Positions 56,789 to 64,000 of a stretch of DNA of 64,000 nucleotides are shown piece by piece; the stretch's first letter is position 1; each line of letters opens with the position of its first letter. Origin of the DNA: Bacteroides sp. (GTDB lineage Bacteria > Bacillota > Clostridia > Lachnospirales > Lachnospiraceae). The stretch is from assembly GCA_023666705.1 (NCBI GenBank), contig JAMPBO010000007.1:1-64000 (forward strand), read 5' to 3'. The translations under genes and the position numbers were made by a program. Under the pieces are notes generated by a model. The model had not been told where the DNA came from and did no database searches. It worked only from the letters and a program-made list of their open reading frames with translations.

Positions 56789-58072
56789 TTATAAAACAGC
56801 CTGAAAGCCATTTTCCAAATCTGCTATTATGTCGTCAATATGCTCCGTTCCTATGGACAGACGAATTGTATTTGGCTTAATTTCCTGGTCCGCAAGCTCC
56901 TCAGCGGTAAGCTGGGAGTGGGTAGTTGTTGCAGGGTGAATCACTAAGCTCTTTACGTCAGCTACATTTGCAAGCAGTGAAAAAATCTTTAAATTGTCAA
57001 TAAATTTGTGTGCTTCCTCCTGTCCGCCCTTAATCTCAAAGGTAAATATGGATGCTCCGCCATTTGGGAAGTATTTTTCATATAATGCATGATTTGGATG
57101 TGACGCAAGCGACGGGTGATTTACATGCTCTACCTGCGGATGCTTTTCCAAAAATTCTACAACCTTCTTTGTATTTTCCGCATGACGGTCCAGCCTCAAT
57201 GAAAGGGTCTCCACGCCTTGAAGAAGTAAAAATGCATTAAACGGCGATATGGTTGCACCTGTATCCCGAAGCAATATGGCACGAATGTATGTAACAAATG
57301 CCGCAGGACCTGCCGCATCCACAAAGGAAACACCGTGATAGCTCGGATTTGCCTCAGCTATCGGTGCATATTTTCCGCTTGCCTTCCAATCAAATTTTCC
57401 TGCGTCCACAATAATTCCGCCTAATGTTGTGCCGTGTCCGCCAATAAACTTTGTGGCGGAATGAACAACAATATCTGCCCCATGTTCAATCGGACGGATT
57501 AAATACGGTGTTCCAAATGTATTGTCAATCACAAGCGGCAGTCCATTTTGATGGGCAATTTCCGCAATTGCATCAATGTCAGGAATATCACTGTTGGGAT
57601 TTCCCAATGTCTCCAGATAAATTGCCTTTGTATTTGGCTGGATTGCCGCCTTTACCGCCTCAAGGTCATGCACATCCACAAACGTGGTTGAGATACCGTA
57701 CTGTGGCAATGTATGTGCAAGCAGATTGTAGCTTCCACCATAAATTGTTTTCTGTGAAACAATATGCTCCCCTGCCTGTGCTAAAGCCTGAATGGTATAT
57801 GTAATCGCTGCCGCTCCGGAAGCAAGTGCCAGTGCTGCCACACCGCCTTCAAGTGCCGCCAGTCTCTTTTCCAAAACATCCTGTGTGGAATTTGTGAGTC
57901 TTCCATAGATATTTCCTGCATCCGAAAGGTTAAATCTTGCTGCCGCATGGGCGGAGTTTTTAAATACATAGGAGGTGGTCTGGTAAATCGGCACTGCACG
58001 TGCATCTGTTGCCAAATCCGGTTCCTCCTGTCCTACATGTAACTGAAGCGTCTCAAATTTGTAATTACTCAT
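56789..58072 (-). CDS. metY: O-acetylhomoserine sulfhydrylase / aminocarboxypropyltransferase
   Basis: Makes homocysteine (or methionine) from O-acetylhomoserine with sulfide or methanethiol, using PLP. 427 aa, of the usual size. PLP Lys is in VHSATKFIGGHG; the N-terminal LHVGQEEPDLATDARAVPIYQT and PNTIRLSIGTEHIDDIIADLE are family motifs. It stands alone with its own promoter, overlapped by a palindrome. Confidence 0.95.
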   Translation of the reverse strand: MSNYKFETLQLHVGQEEPDLATDARAVPIYQTTSYVFKNSAHAAARFNLSDAGNIYGRLTNSTQDVLEKRLAALEGGVAALALASGAAAITYTIQALAQAGEHIVSQKTIYGGSYNLLAHTLPQYGISTTFVDVHDLEAVKAAIQPNTKAIYLETLGNPNSDIPDIDAIAEIAHQNGLPLVIDNTFGTPYLIRPIEHGADIVVHSATKFIGGHGTTLGGIIVDAGKFDWKASGKYAPIAEANPSYHGVSFVDAAGPAAFVTYIRAILLRDTGATISPFNAFLLLQGVETLSLRLDRHAENTKKVVEFLEKHPQVEHVNHPSLASHPNHALYEKYFPNGGASIFTFEIKGGQEEAHKFIDNLKIFSLLANVADVKSLVIHPATTTHSQLTAEELADQEIKPNTIRLSIGTEHIDDIIADLENGFQAVL

Positions 58073-58101
58073 ACTTATTTCCTCTTTTCCTATTGTTTTT
58101 T

Positions 58102-58142
58102 AACCTAGTATTCATATTAACATACTAGGTTTATCGTGTCAA
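58102..58142 (-). promoter_or_regulatory. metY promoter with palindromic operator
   Basis: TTGACA (complement of 58137-58142), 17 nt, TAATAT (complement of 58114-58119). A perfect 10-bp dyad AACCTAGTAT-N10-ATACTAGGTT (58102-58131) covers the -10 and the start region. The regulator is not in the window; a sulfur-responsive repressor of the CymR type is a guess. Confidence 0.8.
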
Positions 58143-58207
58143 CAAAAACATAACAATAATTGGATACACTTATGTCGTTACATTGTAACCTCTTTGAAAC
58201 AGTTTCC

Positions 58208-59203
58208 CTACAGTGTAAAAATAAGCTCTATCCCAAACCCTGTTTCGTATGGAATATAGTTATCAGAGCCAAGTGCCACGCATATTTTTTCTGCATATTT
58301 TTTCACAAGATAAAGACCCATTCCCGTAGCCTTTTGCCTGTTTGGGTGTCCGCCTGTAAAGCCCTTATCAAATATAAACGGTGCATCCTCGGAAAGCACA
58401 CCTTCCCCATTGTTGTAAATACCAAGATGCACCTTATCTTCCACGTTATTTAATGAAATAAATAGTTCTCCCTCTTTTTCGTCAGCGTACTTGACCGCAT
58501 TATCTATCAACTGGGACAGCATGAAAAACACAATTTTCCGGTCAGATACAACCTCTATCAGAGAAATATCTGTACGAACCTTAATTTTTTTCTCCTCAAA
58601 AAAAGGCTTATATTCATGCAGTACCTCCAGGATACATTCATCCAGTAGAAATTTTGTATATTTAATATCTGTATGGTCTGTCTGCAGCCTTGCATAAAAC
58701 AGAATCCGCTCCACATCCTCACCCAGCTGATGTGAAATATAATTCATCCGTGCATACACATACGGAGACATTTCATCCCTATGATTATCCAGGACAAGCG
58801 TTGACAGGGCTAACGGTGTTTTTGCCTCATGCACCCATGATTCAATGTATTCACGGTATGACATAAGCTCCACAGTCCTCTCATTAACCATAGCTGACTG
58901 CTCCACAAGCTTTTTATAAACCGCATCAATTATTTCACGATTTCCAAGCCTGCTGACAAGCTCATCCCTTACCCGTTCGGTTGGTGCTTCCAAAAGCTGC
59001 ATGATAATACGTTCCGTTTTCTGCCTGCGGTGAATGTCCATAAAAATGCCCACGGACGCAACCAATGCCGTAAACAAAATAATAAATGGCACCATATATT
59101 TCATTGCTTCACGCCGCATAATCCAGACAACAAAAATAAATCCCACATCTGTCAATAGCAACAGCCCTATCCAATTTCCTGCCTGCTTCAAATATTTTAT
59201 CAT
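58208..59203 (-). CDS. BceS-like intramembrane-sensing histidine kinase
   Basis: 331 aa. Two spans near residues 10-55 with almost no extracellular loop, then a short coil and the phosphoacceptor ESWVHEAKTPLALST, typical of BceS-like kinases, and HATPase motifs LIDNAVKYADE and GMGLYLVKKYAE. Its start overlaps the response regulator stop by 4 nt. Confidence 0.93.
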   Translation of the reverse strand: MIKYLKQAGNWIGLLLLTDVGFIFVVWIMRREAMKYMVPFIILFTALVASVGIFMDIHRRQKTERIIMQLLEAPTERVRDELVSRLGNREIIDAVYKKLVEQSAMVNERTVELMSYREYIESWVHEAKTPLALSTLVLDNHRDEMSPYVYARMNYISHQLGEDVERILFYARLQTDHTDIKYTKFLLDECILEVLHEYKPFFEEKKIKVRTDISLIEVVSDRKIVFFMLSQLIDNAVKYADEKEGELFISLNNVEDKVHLGIYNNGEGVLSEDAPFIFDKGFTGGHPNRQKATGMGLYLVKKYAEKICVALGSDNYIPYETGFGIELIFTL

Positions 59204-59886
59204 ATCCTGTCTTCCCTTTTCCCTGGCATCAGTACATACCCCTGTCCTCTTTTATTTAATATCATATCACCTAACTCTATCTGTGACAGGCTTTTTCTCA
59301 GTCGGCTCATGTTGACCTGTAATATATTCTCGTCCACAAATTCATCTGTTCCCCACACAGCGGCAAACAGCTCCTGCTTGCCCACTACGTCAGGGTAGTT
59401 CTCCATCAGGGTTTGCAGGATTTTCCCCTCCGTCTCCGCAAGAACCACATGCTTTTCATGGAACATCAGCTTGTATGTATCCACATCAAGGGCTAAGGAG
59501 CCTACCTTTAACATGCTCTTCAGATTATCATATGTTTTGAGCAGCCGCTCCACCCTTGCCAGCAGACGGTCAGGGTGGCACGGCTTTGTCAAAAAATCAT
59601 CCGCTCCAAGTCCAAGTGCAGTAAGCTCATCCGTAAGCGTGTCCCTTGCCGTCAATATCAGGATTGGAAAGGATGCCCTCGCTTTTAAGCTTTTGCACAG
59701 CTCATAGCCTGATTTACCGGGCAAATTTACATCTAATATGGCAAGCTGCGGCTTCCTTTCATACAATTTCTCCTCCACATGCTCAAAGGATGAAATTCCA
59801 TAAGCCGGATATCCTGCCTTTTTAAACACATGTATCAATTCGTCCCTTAAATAACTGTCATCCTCGACAACAACAATCTCAAACAC
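59200..59886 (-). CDS. BceR-like OmpR-family response regulator
   Basis: 228 aa: receiver (VVVEDDSYLRDEL, ILDVNLPGKSG, TKPCHPDRLLARV) and winged helix with VGKQELFAAVWGTDEFVDE and RGQGYVLMP. It probably activates the ABC genes through the TTACA-N5-TGTAA dyad at 62773-62789. It lies 17 nt after the permease gene. Confidence 0.93.
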   Translation of the reverse strand: MFEIVVVEDDSYLRDELIHVFKKAGYPAYGISSFEHVEEKLYERKPQLAILDVNLPGKSGYELCKSLKARASFPILILTARDTLTDELTALGLGADDFLTKPCHPDRLLARVERLLKTYDNLKSMLKVGSLALDVDTYKLMFHEKHVVLAETEGKILQTLMENYPDVVGKQELFAAVWGTDEFVDENILQVNMSRLRKSLSQIELGDMILNKRGQGYVLMPGKREDRI

Positions 59887-59903
59887 AACCTACCTCCTGT
59901 TTA

Positions 59904-61943
59904 TCATTCAAGCGAGCGTATCTCTCTGCCCGCAGTACGCTTAACTACAGCAATGTATATTAATTCCGTCAGTACAAAGGCACCCAGTATGATAGCCGCA
60001 AGAATGACCACCTTATACATATCGGTTCCAATCGGCAGCTTCGTAAAGCTGTTAAACATGGTATAAATTGCTGCCACACTGCTTACTACCGCAACGGTAA
60101 GAACCAGCATAAAGAAGGTCTGTATCTGTTTTTTCACGGAAAGCTCCATTTCCTCCATCCCTGCTCCAAGCATAATAAGTGTTCTGTACCGGTGCTTGGT
60201 CTGACGCTGCTGGATGAGATACTTGAGCCCTATCACCGTATTGGCTATAATCAGGAACAAAATTCCAAGATAGATGGTAAGGTAGCTTGCCGACACCGTG
60301 TAAAACAGATTTCTGCCGATACCCGAAAGAAAGCTGTCGTATTCGATTCCCGTCTGTGCTATCCTTTCATCCATTTGTGAAACTGCCTGCATAAGACCCA
60401 TTTCATCTACCACCTCGTCCTTAAGGCGGACATTGTAACCATATATTTCCTGCTCCCTTGCCATCTCCCAGTAAAGCTCATCCGGCACAATCAATGCCAG
60501 ATATAGGGTAATCGACCTGTCTGCTACAATATTATCATAATAAAGTGTAGATGCAACCTCATATTCGTTGCCGTTTATGCCAATGGATGCATGATTTTGC
60601 AGTGCCTCCTCCAGCACCAGCCCAAAATCCCCATCTGTTGCCATGGAGGAATATACAGCCACCTGATTACCATTTAGCTTTAATTCTTCCTTACCCATAG
60701 AGTTTAACAGTTGGTTATATGTGCTTTCTGCGATTATATAGTCAAAGCTTGTGGAAAGATTTTCTACAATATTTTCCACCAGATCTCCCGGTTCCTCCAC
60801 TTTTGCAACCGCAGCAGCAAACTTTGACAAGTCATACGCCTTTGCTTCTCCTTCCCAGTATTCATCCGATTTCATTGAAAGGTACACAGGGTAAGCGGTC
60901 TTCACCATTTCACTGATGTCTTCCTTTGCCAAAATGCTTTCTATCTGCTGCCCATCACCAAACAAGGTAAAATCCGCCGAACGTCCGCTTGTCGAACGCC
61001 CAAGTCCCATGGAAATGCCGTAGGACACACAGGCAAGTGCCAACAGCAGTAACAGTGATGCAACGGCGAGGGATTTATGCTGGGAAAGGACATTTTCCTG
61101 CACCTGTCTTGCCGTAAAAGTTTCAAGTCCCACAGCATCTGGTGCTTTTCTTCGGATCCGCCTTCCGAGAAAGCCGCCAAGTCCCTTGTAAAGTGAAAAT
61201 GTTCCCACGGTTCCAAATACAAAAATTGCAAATAACACTGCAATGCTATACGACTGCATCCGGAAAATACCGAGATAATATGCCGCAACCAGCAATATCA
61301 CACCAATTACAAACCATTCGCCGCTCTGCACAACGGATATGGATATTTGCTGTTCCTGTGCCCCATCGTTTAAAAAATCGGCAGGCTGGGTTTTTGCAAG
61401 CCTGATGCATATCATAAGCATGGCGAGCATCTGAACCAAAACATATCCACACACCGTCCAAATAACTGCTCCAAAGGAAAACGAAAATTTGTGCCCGATA
61501 ATACCAAGTCCTGCTACCTTTGCCGTTGCAAGGCTGACTCCTTCAGTGAGAAACAGTGCAACGGGAATACCGATAAGCAATGAAATCAGACTGCTAAACA
61601 GTGTTTCAAAAAACAACATAAGAAACATCCTGCTCCGCTTCATTCCAAGCATAAGGTACATTCCAAATTCACGCCTCCGGCTGTCCGTCTGGTACTTACA
61701 TGCAAAATATACGAGAAAGTATACGAAAAAAAGCGAAACGACATACACCACAGGAAGCAGATTAAGCAGCTTCTTTACCGCATCGCTTTCCACCTTTGCA
61801 AGATATAGCATAACATCCTGTTTACTCAGCGAAAGTAATGTGTAAAATGCGACTATGGCTATCACGAGAGAGCCGAAAAACAATCCGTTTCCCTCCCTAT
61901 TTTTTGCGGCATTCCGCCATACCTGCTTAAAGAACATTTGCAC
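59904..61943 (-). CDS. BceB-like ABC permease
   Basis: 679 aa. Ten spans in FtsX layout, starting FGSLVIAIVAFYTLLSL, with the large extracellular domain between the seventh and eighth spans (residues about 330-545). The ARQVQENVLSQHKSLAVASLL segment separates the two halves. BceB binds antimicrobial peptides or their lipid complexes and signals to BceS. It overlaps the ATPase gene by 17 nt. Confidence 0.92.
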   Translation of the reverse strand: MQMFFKQVWRNAAKNREGNGLFFGSLVIAIVAFYTLLSLSKQDVMLYLAKVESDAVKKLLNLLPVVYVVSLFFVYFLVYFACKYQTDSRRREFGMYLMLGMKRSRMFLMLFFETLFSSLISLLIGIPVALFLTEGVSLATAKVAGLGIIGHKFSFSFGAVIWTVCGYVLVQMLAMLMICIRLAKTQPADFLNDGAQEQQISISVVQSGEWFVIGVILLVAAYYLGIFRMQSYSIAVLFAIFVFGTVGTFSLYKGLGGFLGRRIRRKAPDAVGLETFTARQVQENVLSQHKSLAVASLLLLLALACVSYGISMGLGRSTSGRSADFTLFGDGQQIESILAKEDISEMVKTAYPVYLSMKSDEYWEGEAKAYDLSKFAAAVAKVEEPGDLVENIVENLSTSFDYIIAESTYNQLLNSMGKEELKLNGNQVAVYSSMATDGDFGLVLEEALQNHASIGINGNEYEVASTLYYDNIVADRSITLYLALIVPDELYWEMAREQEIYGYNVRLKDEVVDEMGLMQAVSQMDERIAQTGIEYDSFLSGIGRNLFYTVSASYLTIYLGILFLIIANTVIGLKYLIQQRQTKHRYRTLIMLGAGMEEMELSVKKQIQTFFMLVLTVAVVSSVAAIYTMFNSFTKLPIGTDMYKVVILAAIILGAFVLTELIYIAVVKRTAGREIRSLE

Positions 61944-62709
61944 TACCTCCTCCCAGTTGTGCCATAACGGCTACAATTCTGTCATAAAAGTCGGCAGTTG
62001 ATTCCTGATTCATATTTCTGCGAAGCTCGTGAAAAATGCATCCGTCCTGTATAAACATGATGCGGGAGCAATAGCTTGCAGCATTTGCATCATGGGTTAC
62101 CATCATAATTGTCTTTTTCTGTTTTTCATTAATTTCCGAGAGCCTATCCATCAGCGTTTTTGAGTTCCTGCTGTCAAGTGCTCCTGTCGGCTCGTCCGCC
62201 AGCACGATATCAGGGGAGGAAATGAGTGCCCTTGCCGCTGCAACCCGCTGCTTTTGTCCGCCTGACATCTGGGACGGAAATTTATCCAGCACCTCAACAA
62301 TGTCAAGCATGACAGCAAGCTCCTGAAGCTTTGCTTCTGCTTCCTTTGCTGCCACACCATGCAGGGAAAGGGGAAGCGTAATATTCTCCCTTGCGGTCAG
62401 ATTTTCCAAAAGCTCAAACTCCTGAAACAAATATCCGATTACCCTTCCCCTGTAATCTGCAAGCTTAGAACCTTTAAAGCCTGACATATCCTGTCCGTTC
62501 AGTATAATTTTTCCTGATGTGGGATGAAGCATTGTTGCAATACAATTTAACAGCGTCGTCTTGCCCGAACCGCTGGCACCCATAATTCCCAAAAACTCAC
62601 CCTCCAACACGTCAAAGGTAAGTCCTTTCAATGCTTCTGTTTTATTTTCACCCTTTCCGTATGTCTTGGTAAGCTCTTCTACCTGTAAAATTCTTTTTAT
62701 TGTATCCAT
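61927..62709 (-). CDS. BceA-like ABC transporter ATP-binding protein
   Basis: 260 aa. Walker A IMGASGSGKTTLLNCIA, signature MSGGQKQRVAAARALI, Walker B VLADEPTGALDSRNS and a long Bce-type C-terminal tail (CIFHELRRNMNQESTADFYDR) that follows the switch VTHDANAA. First gene of the Bce operon. Confidence 0.95.
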   Translation of the reverse strand: MDTIKRILQVEELTKTYGKGENKTEALKGLTFDVLEGEFLGIMGASGSGKTTLLNCIATMLHPTSGKIILNGQDMSGFKGSKLADYRGRVIGYLFQEFELLENLTARENITLPLSLHGVAAKEAEAKLQELAVMLDIVEVLDKFPSQMSGGQKQRVAAARALISSPDIVLADEPTGALDSRNSKTLMDRLSEINEKQKKTIMMVTHDANAASYCSRIMFIQDGCIFHELRRNMNQESTADFYDRIVAVMAQLGGGSANVL

Positions 62710-62772
62710 AGAAATTCTCCTTTCCTATCTGTTTTCTGCTTTCAGTATAACAGCAGGAAATTTTGAATACCA

Positions 62773-62789
62773 CTTACAGCTTTTGTAAG
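62773..62789. promoter_or_regulatory. BceR-type operator candidate
   Basis: CTTACA-GCTTT-TGTAAG is a 6-bp dyad, 64 nt upstream of the BceA-like start. It resembles the TNACA-N4-TGTAA boxes known for BceR-like regulators, with one more spacer base. A TATACT -10 lies about 24 nt further downstream on the minus strand. Confidence 0.6.
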
Positions 62790-62817
62790 GTTTGCCTGTT
62801 CATGGACGAAAGCTGCT

Positions 62818-64000
62818 TTATCTGCTGCCCTCACTTTCACCGTTTACGGACAAAATCAGCTTAAAAGAAAACGCAAACTGATTCTCATCAAACCGGTATG
62901 CCTCCGATACCATCGGTCCGCAGCTGTTGGAGCCGATTCCGTTTTGGGCGTAGTCAAGACACAGCACCACACTGTCTGACTGTTTTAGTTCAAAGTTATG
63001 TGCCACCCGTTCCAGCTCTTCCTGTGTGTACCTTGATGCATTAAAGGAAAATGGTTTTGGCGACACTGCCGTCAATCCAAACCGTCCGCCTGCAAGCTCC
63101 ACATAATCACAATCATAGTGGCTTCCGTTTTCCTGTGGGCGTATATAATCCTCGTGAAGCTGTTCTATGTCTGCATGGTATATGCCATGTGCGGACGCCC
63201 TATGCTTATCACAATAGCTCTCATAAGGTCCCATACCGTAATAGCATATCTGCTGAAGCTCCCTGTTCAGGAATAACCGCACACCAAACCTTGGCAATAC
63301 AGGAAATTCTTTATTTTTTTCTATCTTCATATCTGACGTGATTGTTCCTGCGGCATCAATGCTCCACATAATCTCAACAGACAGTATTTTTTGAATGGAT
63401 GCTGCCACCACTGACGCCCTGCTCCTTAATTCAACCTTACCATTTTGCTGACAAACCTCAGTGTCATAAGCTCTTATATATGCTTCGTTATAATGTGCCT
63501 TTTTCCACTCTGATTTTATAACCATGTCATTATCTGTAGGTGCCCGCCATATGTTTATCTCCATAGGGCGGTTCAGATAGCTTACCCCATGAAACTCAAT
63601 CTGCCGAACCATTGCATTCCGCTTATCATAGGTGTAAGTGAAGGCATCACCCTTTATCATAATCAGGCAGTCCGTTTCCTGAACTGTAAGCCCTCCGCCA
63701 CTTTCTCCTGTCTCCTCCAGTAAGCTTACTGCTTTTTGGTTTCTTGCATCCTCATTTTCAAGCAAAAGCTCATCAAATCCCAGCACATGCCCCATTGGAA
63801 TAAGCTCCATGCTTTTCTTGAGATAATAGGTCAGCTTCAAATAGACCTTGCCCACTGCCGGAATGTCAATATCTAAGTCTATTTCTGCATCACTGTGCGG
63901 TGCCACGGAATACGCCGTTATTTTTCCTGTCTCTGTTTGTTCGCCGTCACAGGTCACCTCATATCCAAGCTCCGCATAATCGGCAAGATTGTCAAAGTCC
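62818..64000 (-). CDS. GH2 beta-galactosidase, C-terminal part (runs off right edge)
   Basis: The frame is open to the right edge (DFDNLADYAELGYEVTCDGEQ continues), so the N-terminal and catalytic domains are outside. What is visible is the beta-sandwich end of large LacZ-type enzymes: NIWRAPTDNDM, RFGVRLFL, YYGMGPYESYCDKHRAS, YIRPQENGSHYDCDYVEL and the C-terminal GIGSNSCGPMVSEAYRF, where NDM and the conserved Trp/Asp shape the substrate pocket. This implies lactose or galactoside use. Confidence 0.93.
   Translation of the reverse strand, partial: DFDNLADYAELGYEVTCDGEQTETGKITAYSVAPHSDAEIDLDIDIPAVGKVYLKLTYYLKKSMELIPMGHVLGFDELLLENEDARNQKAVSLLEETGESGGGLTVQETDCLIMIKGDAFTYTYDKRNAMVRQIEFHGVSYLNRPMEINIWRAPTDNDMVIKSEWKKAHYNEAYIRAYDTEVCQQNGKVELRSRASVVAASIQKILSVEIMWSIDAAGTITSDMKIEKNKEFPVLPRFGVRLFLNRELQQICYYGMGPYESYCDKHRASAHGIYHADIEQLHEDYIRPQENGSHYDCDYVELAGGRFGLTAVSPKPFSFNASRYTQEELERVAHNFELKQSDSVVLCLDYAQNGIGSNSCGPMVSEAYRFDENQFAFSFKLILSVNGESEGSR

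Overview
The window looks like a low-to-mid GC chromosome segment of a gut Firmicute, most probably a Lachnospiraceae-type Clostridium relative. The reasons are a T-box-controlled aspS-gatCAB operon (indirect Asn/Gln tRNA charging), strong GGAGG ribosome binding sites, many Lachnospiraceae-style lipoproteins and proteins of unknown function, KtrAB, BceAB-type modules and Rpn-family nuclease remnants. This assignment is inference; there is no rRNA, no tRNA and no CRISPR array in the window. Almost all genes lie on the minus strand. Plus-strand exceptions are the edge Rpn fragment, the beta-glucoside pair, azlCD, the HD-GYP regulator and a DUF3592-like membrane protein.

Layout. 1-8 kb: an Rpn fragment, then (minus) aspS, gatC, gatA and gatB behind a T-box leader, followed by rfbB and rfbA, which are separated by a long imperfect palindrome. 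8-17.7 kb: a surface-glycopolymer operon read from 17.7 kb leftward (two-domain GT2, polyprenyl-P sugar transferase, IspD/TarI cytidylyltransferase, extended SDR, two CDP-glycerol glycerophosphotransferase-like enzymes, an SstT-like transporter, a GT2). 17.9-20.4 kb (plus): a ROK kinase plus a 6-phospho-beta-glucosidase, a PTS-independent beta-glucoside route. 20.5-27.6 kb: an ABC/FtsX export or defence module with its own two-component system. 27.8-31.9 kb: a lipoprotein, azlCD and a membrane-anchored lipase. 32-38.1 kb: an unusual cluster made of a lipoprotein, a small secreted protein, two single-span or anchored proteins, an ABC ATPase and two ABC-2-like permeases. 38.4-43.6 kb: KtrA/KtrB, two proteins of unknown function and an HMGL-like aldolase. 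43.8-46.8 kb: a BlaR1/BlaI-type pair and an HD-GYP response regulator. 46.9-50.3 kb: an SDR, two small membrane or small proteins and a DUF3592-like protein. 50.4-56.6 kb: two large hybrid histidine kinases in one operon. 56.8-58.1 kb: metY. 58.2-62.7 kb: a complete BceAB-RS peptide-antibiotic sensing and resistance module. 62.8 kb to the edge: the C-terminal part of a GH2 beta-galactosidase.

The most interesting signals are: (1) a recurrent structured leader whose last conserved bases (GATGTTCAA) lie 4-7 nt from the Shine-Dalgarno of at least six unrelated minus-strand genes, with compensating stem changes between copies; (2) the 32-38 kb secreted-protein/ABC cluster, with a vestigial lipoprotein tail and repeated TTTTGTC half-sites upstream; (3) a BlaI-type operator set that overlaps the promoter of a protein of unknown function and has no beta-lactamase nearby; (4) TTACA/TGTAA inverted repeats upstream of both ABC/two-component modules. 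All functional assignments come from reading motifs, not from database searches.
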